Origin: Euryodendron excelsum
Lineage: Eukaryota > Streptophyta > Magnoliopsida > Ericales > Pentaphylacaceae
Direction: 5' to 3'
DNA: 64,000 bases
NCBI GenBank assembly: GCA_033060915.1
Contig: CM065389.1
Location: 19,762,001 to 19,826,000 of the forward strand
In this document: positions 1 through 10,860 of the stretch, piece after piece
Position numbering within the stretch: position 1 is the stretch's first letter
Layout of the letters: every line of letters starts with the position of its first letter
Notes under the pieces: model-generated
What the model was told of the DNA's origin: nothing
Seen by the model: only the letters and a program-made list of their open reading frames with translations
Databases searched by the model: none
Program-made: the position numbers and the translations under genes

Positions 1-636
1 TTTATAGGTGTTGTGACACATATGGGTCCCAAATGTGCTACGACTTTGGTGTGTTTGTGGCCCTACAATTGATTATGGTCCTGACTTTATGTGAACCAGG
101 TTCTGGATTTAAGCACATGAACCAACTACATGTTAATTGCTAATGCGAGCACGCATCATGTGATCTCAAAGGGATCAATCAATCCAAGTACGGCTGGACA
201 TTGACCCGACGATCCTGATGCCCGCTCAGGCCTACTCATCTTTTGTGAGACTCAAAGATCAAACGAACGCGCAGAGGGTTGGGCTTGGAAAATTTTTAAG
301 ATCTAGTTGTAGTTGCGGACCGGGCTGGAAAAAGTGGACTCCATCTCAAAATTTCATATGTACTATAAATTTATATTGGTATATATGTGTATGTATATTT
401 TATGTTATTTAACTTATTTTTAGAGAAATATATATATATATATTAAAAATCATGTAAAGAAATTAATTATCTTTATAGTTTTTTTTATTTATAATTAGCG
501 GATTAGTAAGGGAGTTAGTATGTTAGCACAGTGAATCGAACTTGTGATTAAGGCTTTACCTTTCTGGTCATCCCTCTCCTCATTATCTTTATATAGTTAA
601 AAGATTTGAACTCAACACCCAAGTCACTTCAACTAC
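1..636. other. Intergenic, no gene seen
   Basis: AT-rich non-coding DNA. Short reading frames (e.g. 218-412, 64 codons) have no recognisable motif and low-complexity ends. No RNA gene or complete repeat was recognised. Confidence 0.6.
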
Positions 637-1156
637 CACGTCAAGTTCTGTCAAAAAAAAAAAAAGGAGTAATTATACTTTATCACATTGTAATTTGAAT
701 TCAAATCAAATGACCTTCATATGGTTTAAAAGTGCACATATACTCTCCTGTGGTTTGGACTCATCTGCAAAATAGATGAAAACCGTTAAATTTAACGAAA
801 ATTTATGTCATAAGGGTATTTTTGTTATTTTATCTCTTCAAATTAGAACATAAAAAAAATAATTTGGTGAAATAACAAAAAAAAAAAAAAGCCTCGAAAG
901 ACAATCCTTTATTTTGGCATAAAAGGGCCAATTTGTCTTTTTTATGCAAATATACTAATTTGAAGAAATAAAATGATAAAAATACTCCTATAACAAAATT
1001 TTCTTTAAATCTAGCGGTTTCCATCTATTTTACAGATAAGTCCAAATTAAAAGAGAATTATGTGTTCACTTTTAAATAACATAAGGGTCATCTGATTTGA
1101 CTCAAATTATAAGGGGATAAAGTATAATTATTCTAAAAAAAAAATCACGTCAAGTT
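637..1156 (+). mobile_element. Poly(A)-tailed micro-insertion with 11-bp TSD, split by a MITE
   Basis: CACGTCAAGTT occurs at 637-647 and again at 1146-1156. Between the copies, once the MITE at 666-1134 is removed, there is only a short CTGTC stretch followed by an A-run. That is the shape of a severely 5'-truncated retroposon (target-primed insertion with an 11-bp duplication). The MITE sits in the A-run, so it arrived later. The micro-insertion reading is inference from the flanking repeats. Confidence 0.5.
666..1134. mobile_element. MITE with long terminal inverted repeats
   Basis: The left end (from 666, containing TAATTATACTTTATC) is matched by the reverse complement of the right end (to 1134, GATAAAGTATAATTA). 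The inverted similarity continues inward for well over 100 bp on each side, including TTTAAAAGTGCACATA-like and ATAGATGAAAACCGT-like blocks. Both ends abut A-runs of at least 9 bases, compatible with a 9-bp A-only target duplication as in Mutator-type elements, although an A-run cannot prove it. No coding capacity. Confidence 0.7.
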
Positions 1157-1734
1157 GTCATAAATGTTTTTATTGTAAAAAGCCTTGGGCTTATATGGGC
1201 AGCCTGGGCCTTCCAATAAATATTTTGGGTGGGGTTAAGATTTTAAGGTTAGACCCAATTCGGGGCTAGGCTGAACTTGAGCCACTGTACTTTTAGGTTG
1301 CCCAAAGTTCAGCCCGACTTGACCTTGTCCACCACTAACTCCAAGACTTACCTTTCCTATTATATGGACCCAACAAAAAACCTTTCCTATTATATAAAAT
1401 ATTAGTTACAATTTTACTGTACATAATGTGAAGAAACAAGGAAAATTCCATTCTTTAACATAATTTTTATACAAAATTATGGAATTCAAAACTTTGGTGG
1501 TATTACCATTGTGTTAAATCTTTTGGATTCATAAGGATATAGAAGTTTAAAAAAAAAAAAGAAGTAAAATATAAAAAAATTATCTTTTGTCCCATTGTAG
1601 TTAAGCACAGTTTTGTTTTGACACTCTACGTTTCAAAATACAACACTAATACTTTTCTAACCATGTTAAACGAAACTAGAATACGCCAAATCTCAAGGAA
1701 AGATTATTGTTTAGTGAAAATATTTTGTGAGATT
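1157..1734. other. Intergenic, no gene seen
   Basis: No supported coding or RNA feature. It holds a mildly GC-richer patch at about 1180-1340 and homopolymer A-runs at about 1549. Confidence 0.5.
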
Positions 1735-1739
1735 TAAAG

Positions 1740-4289
1740 TGTCACACCCCGTCCTAATCAAGTGTTATTAACGACGTCTTAAGGTGGATGTGATTGCACA
1801 GGTCACCAACCTGTAAGTGAAACCCCACAATAATCCCTAAGATAGAAATCATAAAAGGATAACTATCATCATTATATAAATAAACTATCCCAAGATTCAC
1901 CATACAATGTAAGAAAGAATACTAAATTAAACTCATAATAATTATAAGATCAAAGGTAAAACAACCTCCACAAACTCCCATCCATTACACAACATATACA
2001 AAACCAACGACTCAACAATGGAGCTCTTCGAAACTCTCCAATTTGAGATCAACAATGATAGTGACAACAATTGACTCGACGTCTTTTCCATCTTATCTGC
2101 AAGACAATCTGTGTATGTGTGAATTATATATCAACGTGCTCATTATAAATAATTAAACTCATAAAGAACGAATGTTAAATCACAACTAATGCTATATAAA
2201 CAACTAAGCCATTCACCAATGCATAATCTACTAAATCAACTACTAAAAGATAAACCACCACACTAATAGGTAAACCACCAACAATGAAATAGAATCATCA
2301 TCATCAATGATATAACCACACATCTATCACCATCATCTAAATAAACACCAAATCAATCAATAATAGACAATTCACTTCATAATGATATAATCACACACTT
2401 GCCATCAACACCAATGAGAAATGCCTTATGAAATGCAATGTCTCTTCTGATGCAATATTAAATGCCATCACATAAACTTATCACCATTTAGACACATCAC
2501 CACATAGGCACTTCACCACACAGGCACTTCACCACATATGCATACTTTTTGATAATCTTACTAAGATTGATAAAGCAAATTATCAAGACTGAACATCGTG
2601 ATCTAACCCCAGCTATGCAATGCACGACATGCACACGATATATGTTGTATGCAATATTGCCTCATAATCCAACACCAATATCAACACCCTAATGCCAATA
2701 CATAAGCCATGCAATATTAACATCAACACCAACATCGGCAATAATATCAATATCAATATAGACAATAATTTCAATATAAATAAGTCACACAATCCCACCA
2801 CATAACCAATATAGACAACACAAACAACAAACGTTCCATTCAATATGAATAAGACTATCTTATATTCCTACTTCAACTTACTATACCTAGAGAAATCACT
2901 TATTTGATAGAATTGGAGTGTCTTGAGCTGCTTCTGAACCTATCACATATATCACATCAAATTTGATAAAATAAATGCCATAATTCATAAATAATACATA
3001 GTTATAGCTTATACTCGTTAAACATGTGATTTAGAACATCAATGATGCATTATGCATTAGAACTCAATGTGATGTTAAACCATTCCCCAATGTAATATAA
3101 AGTCAAACTTAAACTACAATATCTCTTACTCTATAAGGAATTAGAGTACCAAATTTTTATGGTAGAAAGGTCTATAAGTTTACTTTCCAACACTTTAAAC
3201 GGTGCATCAATCCGAGTTTTATAGAGCAAGTTATGCTCAGTTTACTAAAGAGCGTTAGAAGAACATCAGAATGGCGTCAGATGAGCGTCAGGAGGACCTG
3301 AAACAATGTTTGGCCATGGACTCCATCGTCAGTAAGGCATCAAAAGAGTGTTAGGATGACCAAAGGTCATTTTTTGTCGTGAATTCCATCATCAGTAAGG
3401 CTTCAGAAGAGCATTAGGACGACCCGAACCTTACCAGCCATTAACCCTTGAACATGACTCTCTAACCCGAGGTTTTTTAACTCCAACCCACCCTAACACT
3501 TCACATAAACTCACTAAAGACTCCAAAATACAATACCAAGCTAGAAATAATATCAAAGACAACTAAAAACATGTTCACCAAGATGATTTAAGGCTTTTAT
3601 CATGAAAGCCTTCACCCATCTTCTCCTTCATCGCCTCCCTCTAACCCCAATGATATGGAAAACATACTAACATGCAATAATCAATGAAAATAACATAAAA
3701 GCAATAAGAACATAATAAAATATCACCTCAATTGATAAAAGGCAAGATGAATACAAGTTTTTCCCTTGATTTTCCTTTGAATTCTCTTATTTTTCCTTTC
3801 TTTTATTTCTCTCTTCTCTCCCTTCCTTCCCTCCCAATCGATTCCTCTCTTAAGCACCTCAATTACTACACAACCTCCTCCTTTCTGTCTCCTTCCTTGA
3901 CCTGCAAGTCAATAGATACACCCTTGTATCTATATTTTCACTTGTCACACACATACATCTAATTAGGTTAAACACACACCAAGGTGTCTCACCCACACAC
4001 ATCCCTCCAACTTTCACCTCCTCCTTCACTAATCACACACTTAACATAATTAACCATGATTATACTAATTAAATATGATTAACATAAGATAATTCATGTG
4101 ATTAATTAAGCTAATTAAACATAGATTAATCTCACTAATTAACCTTTAATCTTACTTAAAAATATGAAAAACTCACCATATCATACACATGTTAAAACAT
4201 GTTAAACAAGCACCTCGATTAACATAAACAGCTTATAAAATGCATTGAAATCAAGCTAAGAATAGAGTTAATAGAGTTAGGGTCTCACA
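1740..4289 (-). mobile_element. Solo LTR, 2550 bp, Ty3-gypsy chromovirus-like (element W)
   Basis: The boundaries are TGTCACACCCC at the left and GGGTCTCACA at the right, so both ends have the TG...CA form. They are flanked by the perfect 5-bp duplication TAAAG (1735-1739 and 4290-4294). Read on the - strand, it starts TGTGAGACCC and ends GGGGTGTGACA, as in many plant Tekay/Del-type LTRs; this family call is from memory of such ends. No internal domain, primer-binding site or second LTR is present, so recombination between two LTRs probably left this one. Positions 3240-3440 hold short degenerate repeats of GCGTCAG/CATCAG type. Confidence 0.8.
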
Positions 4290-4420
4290 TAAAGATTCTT
4301 GTGCAATCTTAATTTATCATGAATATGAGAGATCTAAACTCCTAAATAAAATTAAAAAATTCCTACATAAAAGAATTAATAAACCCATAATCCCCCTTGA
4401 AAGTTATCACCATAACTTTT

Positions 4421-4912
4421 AGGGTTAATTACACCTTATTCCCTGTAGTTATATCTCAATTACGACACATCCCCTCAAATTTGAATGGATGATACTAACT
4501 ACTTTTGTAATTTTATGTAACCTACAAAATTTACAAAAAACGTCAAAATTAGCGGTGCATAGAACATGCACCCGTAAGAGAGCATCCATAGTTGGGTGGG
4601 TCCCACTTGATTTACACGCCTTGGTCGTTTTTTCTCTTTTGACCAATAAAAAATTTTTCTTTCATTTGTGTGATTGGATTAATTAGTATGAAATAGTGGG
4701 CCTTCATCAGGATGCTAAAAGAGTACAGCAGTACAAGGTGCTACAAAAAATTAGTAGGATATTTTCTTGCCCAGTTATAGACTATCTTTTAGGGGAGTAT
4801 GTTCCACACGCCATTAATGTAGAATTCCATATATTTTATAGTTTACAATTCCACCAATAAGGGGTGTATCTTAACCAGGGCCGAACCACAAGGAGATAAA
4901 ATGTAATTTTTT
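4421..4912. mobile_element. Degenerate MITE-like element
   Basis: The left end (AATTACACCTTATTCCCT, from about 4427) resembles the reverse complement of the right end (AAAATTACATTTTATCTCCT, to about 4912), and both continue into GTAGTT/GTGGTT. Ends are approximate and no clean target duplication was seen. The overlapping small reading frames on both strands at 4449-4686 are treated as chance. Confidence 0.45.
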
Positions 4913-5097
4913 TTTAATTTTCATAAGATTAAAAAACATAAATCAGTTTACATTTTCTTTTACTAAGGTTTTGCTAGTTGGATGCAATGTTATATATATA
5001 TCTACTGTCATCATTCATGCTATCCATGAAGCTTACGTAGTTCATATGGAGGTGGCCTTACTCGAAATTGAGGGAGTCAGTCAAACGCTTGGATACC

Positions 5098-5596
5098 TGT
5101 AGGTGAAATTTTTAGAAAGGTCCGGTTGGACTCTCAAACAGAATCGACAAGCAAGAGCAATCTGCAAGAGAAGAAGATGATAAGAATTTCTCGACTCTCT
5201 TTGAGCCAAAAACACTTTGATGATTAAGTTAGCAAGTTTCATCACAATGAATCAAATAGAATATTAGAGAGCTAGAACTCAAATGAACGTACCTTACACC
5301 TGTAGTGCATAGGGGTATTTATAGTGCTTGGAATGCTATACTTCCATAGGGAATTGTATTCTGTCTCCTCCTAGGAGTTAATCTCTTTTGGATAATTAGC
5401 TAGTGGCCTAATCCTTTTAGGACTGGCTTTGTATATGTTCAGCCGACTTGATCTTTGCTAGATCTGGGCTAGATTTACCATAATTGGGGCTTTCATCTGG
5501 GCACTGGTGGATTTGGGCCTCTCCTAGCCCAAGTCAGTAGTTTATTTTTAAACAAGCCCGGTATAATTATTCTAGGCCTTATTATTTTGACCCACA
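5098..5596 (-). repeat. 3' LTR of element A
   Basis: It starts TGTAGGTGAAATTTTT and ends TTTTGACCCACA. It is colinear with 32994-33492 and of identical length. A TATA-like TATAAATA on the - strand lies at 5316-5323. Confidence 0.93.
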
Positions 5597-5922
5597 ATTG
5601 CCCACCAGCCTTAGTGCCCTTTGGAAGGGGGCTGGGACTGGTGTTTACACAGCTGTAGATACATGATAGATGACGCATGTTCGGTATAGCCATCAATTGC
5701 CATTTAATGAAATGTGACTATTGGGAAACCCAATGTCTTTTTTCCATCGATCCACATTTTTCTATAGGTGAGGAGTCTTCCTGTCTAAATGAAATGCCAG
5801 ATCAGTGATACTCTGTGTATTCTGACTTTGCTTTTCTATGAAGATACTCTGTAAGTCCCTCTTGTTCGTTCTGCTTTCTTTGCTTTCCAAGTAGAAAACC
5901 CTAGATCTTTAGGTTGTCTTCT
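5597..5922. other. Element A 3' untranslated interval
   Basis: Lies between the 3' LTR and the start of the antisense additional ORF. The - strand next to the LTR reads GGCTGGTGGGCAAT, the expected place for the polypurine tract, but it is only moderately purine-rich. No other feature seen. Confidence 0.5.
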
Positions 5923-5947
5923 ATGGCGAACAAGCTTAGGAGCATGT
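5923..5947 (+). pseudogene. Antisense additional ORF of element A, first 8 codons
   Basis: ATGGCGAACAAGCTTAGG opens a frame (MANKLRSM) that is cut after 25 nt by solo LTR X1. Removing X1 and one CATGT copy rejoins it in frame to 10861 onward (MANKLRSM-FESLAVVVAFKR). This exact codon restoration supports both the start and the insertion point. Confidence 0.75.
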
Positions 5948-6118
5948 TGTAAGCACCCCATTTTTGCCCGCTCGGCAATCTCTGGCCCAACCGGGTTCAT
6001 CACAACACAAGCAAGCTCAAGACGAGCCTTTCAATCTCCAATCCAGTCAACTGGTTGCTTCAACTGGTCGCTTCTCGGGCCCATAAGGACTTGCTGGAGC
6101 CATAAGCACCACTATTCC

Positions 6119-6452
6119 AGGTAGCTTTCCGGACCGGGCGGTCCCGGAAACCAACGCCATCTAGGTAGCTTCCCGAGATTCGGCGATCTTGGGAACCAAC
6201 ACCTCATCAAATTCCAGACGGTTCACTTCTGGTGCCTGCTAGCCCGCCAATGTAGAATGTCCGTCATTCGGTAGTTCTCCGAGACCAGGCGTTCCTAGAG
6301 ACCAACACTACCCTTCCAGGTAGCTTTCTAGGACCAGGCGTTCTCAGGAACCACCACCACCCCTACAGGTAGCTCTCTAAGAATGGGCGTTCTTGGAGAC
6401 CAACACCGCATAGGTAGTTTTCCGAGACCGGGCGGTCTCAGGAACCAACATC
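6119..6452 (+). repeat. ~45-49-bp dyad repeats in X1
   Basis: Six units begin AGGTAG (at 6119, 6163, 6271, 6319, 6368, 6412). Each contains an imperfect hairpin such as CCGAGACCGGGCGTTCTCGG-like arms and then ACCAACAC. A ~55-bp spacer interrupts the run after unit two. The same array lies in X2 on the other strand (about 22620-22985). Confidence 0.75.
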
Positions 6453-6945
6453 TAGGTCAACACCGGCGCCTGCTAGCCCGACTCGGTGAAAAATGACCAA
6501 ACCTGCCCCTTGGGCCCCCAGGCACGTTTTGAGAAAGTTCAAAACCCCTCAAAACGATAAGTCCATCCTTCCACAATGTTGTCAAACCATCAAGCGTCTC
6601 CCGCACGCCATTTGGTCTGAATCTGGTCCTATTCCGGCTCGCTCTGGTCAAAATGACCATTTTGTCCCTGAAAGCCTCAGCACGGCACAAACCCCGCTGA
6701 ACAGTAAAAGACTCTCTCAAAACCCTCCCTAAATAGCCCTACACACTTAGCGTAACCTACCAAACCATTCCTCACCATTTCCAGCCAACTCCGGTCACAA
6801 TGACCGTTTTGCCCCTAGAAGCCCAAAAATGCCCCGAAACAGCATCGGCCTTGGGATTTCGAGCGGAGGGTTTCACCACACACCCCTGTTTAACCCAAGG
6901 AACACCCTACGATACTAAGCTCACACAACTCGATAAAAGTTCCCT

Positions 6946-7592
6946 GGAGCGTCTCACAGACGCTCCACCTAAATTGTCTTTTCCCCCGATTCCCTGATTA
7001 CAACGCACCGTCAATCGACTTGCGAAATGCGTAAATCAGGAAATTCTCGAAAGCTCGTCCATAGATCTTTCCATCGATACGGTTCGATTGAATAGATCAC
7101 TTCTCGAAGCCCTCCATCGTACGGTGCAAAAACTATAACTTTCAGCAACCCCTGGAGCATCTTACAGACGCTCCGCCAAGGTTGACTTTTTTCTCGATTC
7201 CCTAAACAAAACACACTGTCAAACGACTTGAGAAATGCATAAATTTGGAAATTCCAAAAAGTATTTCCAGAGTACTTTCCATCAGTATGGTCCGATCGAA
7301 TAAATCGCTTCTTGAGGCCTCGATCGCACGAAACAAAAACAGCCACTTTCAAACACCCACGGAGTGTATCATAGACGCTCCGCGAAAGTGTCCTTTTTAG
7401 CACGCTTCCCAAGACGATATCACTCACCTCCAAACATAATTCAAACTTTTCAAAAACGTGAAAGCTCATCGGAAGCACTAGGAGAACATCCCGAGTGCTA
7501 CCGGTTCCCCCGGAACCTTTCCGATTGACTCAATTATCGAGGGAAAGTTTGGACGAACCTTCCCGGTGATGGAGCGTATGCTACATGCGCTC
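6946..7592 (+). repeat. Four palindromes at ~208-bp spacing in X1
   Basis: Palindromes with arms GGAGCGTCT/AGACGCTCC (9 bp, 3-nt loop) and variants start at 6946, 7154, 7361 and 7571, so the spacings are 208, 207 and 210. The DNA between them is also repeated (TCGATTCCCT, GACTTG-GAAATGC, CCATCGATACGG-type blocks), so this is a ~208-bp tandem duplication with palindrome-marked units. Conserved in X2 at 21489, 21699, 21907 and 22115. Confidence 0.8.
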
Positions 7593-7701
7593 AAATTTTG
7601 ATCAAATCGACTAACTTTCGATCAACAGTCGAGATTTAACCAGTACACAGGGTGCAACGTGTTATTCTGGCAATGGAACAGTACCTGGGCATATCGTACA
7701 T

Positions 7702-7771
7702 GCGCAAGGCCAAAATTTGGCCATGCGCATGTAGCACATGCGCAAGGCCTATTCCAGATTGCCTATAAATA
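7702..7771 (+). promoter_or_regulatory. X1 LTR core promoter with palindrome
   Basis: The perfect palindrome GGCCAAAATTTGGCC (7708-7722) is flanked by GCGCAA and ATGCGCATG. About 40 bp further on is TATAAATA (7764-7771). The spacing of a symmetric element and TATA box suits an LTR promoter; activity is inferred. X2 keeps the arrangement on the - strand (TATAAATA at 21324-21331). Confidence 0.55.
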
Positions 7772-9174
7772 GAGGCCTTCCCCCTTGCATATTCCAAGTC
7801 CGAAATTGATACGAAACTCTGCTGAAATCACTCCAGAACCTTGAATCTCCATATATATTCTCCCCCTCCAACACTTAGGCTAGATTCTACCCTTCCTAAG
7901 CCTATACACTCCACATACAAGGCCCCATACACACTTATACACTCCACACTAGCCTCTCAAGCCTTCTTGAAGTCACTCAAGCTCCAATCAAGACATCTAT
8001 TGAAGACTACAAATGTGTTGAAGGCAAAAGGTGGTATCCCTTTTACATTTATGCTCTCCCCCATTCTACTCTTCTCCCTCCTAGCTTACTTAGGTTATTC
8101 TCTATTTTAACCCCCATCTTCAACCCCCCTTTCTTGCATGCTTGAGCCAAGAGGGCTCTTAGATCATGCCTAGAGGAAAGCAAATGAGAGCCACCGTGTA
8201 GGGGGACCTCTCACTAGCCTACTTTAAGATGGTATGGCCTAGGAGCCCCTTGTTTATGTGGTGTAGCCTAAAAGCCTTGTATGTTAATCATGACCCCTTG
8301 CATATTGCTATTTTGATCATGTCTTGTGTGCTTCGCTTCATTTTATGCTTATTGTCATATTCCACAATGCTTATATTACTCTTAATTTTAGGCCATTTCC
8401 AAACTCTATATTTTTTTCAAAAATTGTTCCAAGAGTTGGCCCCTTGAAGTCTAGGATGAGACCTTAGGAGTCATGCCTTAGAAAATTCCTCACAACTCCC
8501 TAATTCATACTTTTGCATCATTGTATTTCAATTTGCATGAAAGTTGCTTTCAAACTCTCTAATATTCAAGGTTTCCATTCTCTCAAATTTAGTGGTTAAA
8601 ATGGCCCCATGGAACCCTCTCTTAAGTGGTCTCCCTTTACATTGGCCATAGGAGCCCTAAATTGTTAGAATGGTTCCCTTTTCTCTTTATGATCACCTAA
8701 GAATGATGTTCAAGTTCTTTGATTTCTATGGTTCCTATTCTCTCAAGTGTAATGGTTGGAATGGCCCTATGGAATCTCTCTTGAGTGGTCTTCCTTTTGT
8801 TGGCCATATGAACCCTCTCTTGATGGAATGGTTCCCTTGAAAAATAGTTTTCAAAATCCTTCTCCAAAAATGATTTCAAAAATGCATTGTCTCCATCTTT
8901 GCATAAAAAATGATCTTTCAAAAATTACCATTATTATGTTGAACTTTGACCCCTTATACTCTTGTCAAGAGATTGGTTATAATGGCCATAAGGAAACCTT
9001 TCTTGAAATGATCTCCAATCACCAACCATATAAACCATACTCTTGGCTAGAGTCAAAATTTTCATAGAAATGATCTTCATAAAGATTGCCAACCAAAGTC
9101 CATTGTGTATCATGTTTTGTTTTCAAAACTCTTTTCAAGAATGCATCAAAACAACTTTCAAGACCATTCTCCAA

Positions 9175-9340
9175 TCTAACCCTAGGTTAACTTGACCCTA
9201 GTTACCTAACCATAGGTTAACTTGGCCCTAGTTACCAAACCCTAGGTTAACTTGACCCTAGTTGCCAAACCCTAGGTTAACTTGATCCTAGTTACCTAAC
9301 CCTAGGTTAACTTGACCCTAGTTGACCAACCCTATTTTGG
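9175..9340 (+). repeat. 30-bp tandem array in X1 (about 5 copies)
   Basis: The unit is close to AACCCTAGGTTAACTTGACC followed by CTAGTTACCT. About five copies, imperfect at the last. The X2 counterpart has about 15 copies. Confidence 0.8.
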
Positions 9341-9837
9341 TTAATACACTTTAAGGTTCTAACTCTTGAACCCCTTTTTCCAAATGATCATTCAAACTTT
9401 CCAATTATCCTCCTAACCTATTCTTCCAAAACCTCCTACCCTCATAATTTCAAAAACCCAACTCCATACACTCTTCTCATGTTCCTATACTCTATCTTCA
9501 AGACCTTTCCAAAGATGTTTTCAAAGAGTCACAAACCTAAGATGTCCCTAACCCCCTCATGGTTAGGGATTCCAAGGACAAGTGATAAATCAAGAACAAT
9601 CTCTGAGGTTGTCCATATTAGGATTCCAAACTCTTAGCCATTTTCAAAAGCCACTTTTAAAAACTAATTTATCAAAACATTCTAAAGTCATACCTCCTAG
9701 GATTTCAAAACAAGACTTCAAAAATACTTTTAAGTTCTCTTGAGTCATGCCAAAATATTTTTCCAAAACTCCCCTAAAGTTGATTCAAAAACATTTTCAA
9801 AACACTCCACCATCCAGTTTCAAGTCAAAGCTTCCAG

Positions 9838-10100
9838 GACCTCAAAAGTGTCTTAAACATTTCCAAAGACCTTAAAGTGTCTTAAACTTTTCCAAAGACC
9901 TCAAAGTGTCTTAAATCCTTCCAAAGACCTCAAAGTGTCTTAAACTTATCCAAAGACCTCAAAGTGTTTTGAACTCTTTCCAAAGATCTCAAAGTGTCTT
10001 AAACCCTTCCAAAGACCTCAAAGTGTCTTAAACTTATCCAAAGACCTTAAAGTGTTTTGAACTTTTTCAAAGACCCAAAGTGTCTTCAAACCTTCCAAAG
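9838..10100 (+). repeat. ~29-bp tandem array in X1 (about 9 copies)
   Basis: The unit is close to TCCAAAGACCTCAAAGTGTC followed by TTAAACT. About nine copies. The X2 counterpart (about 19090-19185) has only about three. Confidence 0.8.
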
Positions 10101-10860
10101 GCCCTAATGCGTCTATCTTCCATCGGGCTCTTGCCCGAACTACGAATGACCTGATTCTCACCAAATGAGATACTTAGGCAACCTAAAATGGTGTGGTCAT
10201 AACTTTTATTTCAACTCCAATCCTTTTTTCAAAAATTCCAATCAATTCAAAGTTTCTATTCCAAACTCTTTCAAAACCTCTGTTATTTTCAAACTTTTTT
10301 CAAAAACTTGCATTATGCATCATTCATCTATCCGAAAAGTGATGACTAAATCCCATTTTTCTAAAGTGGATATAAAGTGAACCATAGTAATTGGTTATTC
10401 TAGTAAGTGAACAAAGGGTGATTAGACATGTAGGTACTGAAAGGGCGGGATAGGGTGATGATCTTAGGATATCTTCCCTACACGTAACCAACCCTCGAAT
10501 TTTAGATTTTTGTTTTCGAAAGACCAAAATGGAGTTATTTTCAAAAAGGGCTTAAACATTTCAAAAGATTGCCAAACAACCTATTTTCCTAAAAACCTTC
10601 TCTCGAGGGAGTTTTCAAAAACCTTTTTAAAAAACTCTAAGTTTAATCTTCGAATTAACGCTTAGTTTTAGGTGCCCTAACTCACCTTTATCAAGTTAGG
10701 TGGCGACTCCTATTTTTCTAAAAAGCCCTTAGTCAAACCAATTTTCAAACCTAATCGCACTTGTCCTTCTAGGAGAATGAGTTCTAGTGACAGAGTTCCG
10801 TGCTTTCGTGTCCGAGCCGAAAGGACTTTGGACACCCAAAAACCGGGGCGCGACACATGT

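Larger units (their letters stand above)
5948..10855 (+). mobile_element. Solo LTR X1, 4908 bp, Ogre/Tat-type giant LTR
   Basis: It starts TGTAAGCACCCC, ends GGGGCGCGACA, and has a perfect TSD CATGT (5943-5947, 10856-10860). There is no gag, pol, PBS or second LTR. A TATA box (TATAAATA, 7764-7771) followed by AGAGGCC marks the U3/R boundary region, giving + orientation. The GGTGGCGACTCC block (about 10699-10710) and GGGGCGCGACA end are typical of very long LTRs of Ogre/Retand-like elements; that assignment is by recollection of such sequences. It holds four palindromes at ~208-bp spacing and three tandem arrays, listed separately, plus a duplicated ~170-bp block near 8560-8830. It interrupts the additional ORF of element A. 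Confidence 0.85.

Noticed and set aside
7011..7478. 155-codon frame on the - strand in X1
   Set aside because: It runs over the 208-bp duplicated palindromic units and resembles no protein; the X2 counterpart is not open in the same way.
9175..9340. Telomere-like AACCCTA words
   Set aside because: The words sit in a 30-bp LTR tandem repeat with TTAACTTGACCCTAGTT between them; there is no run of the 7-bp plant telomere unit.
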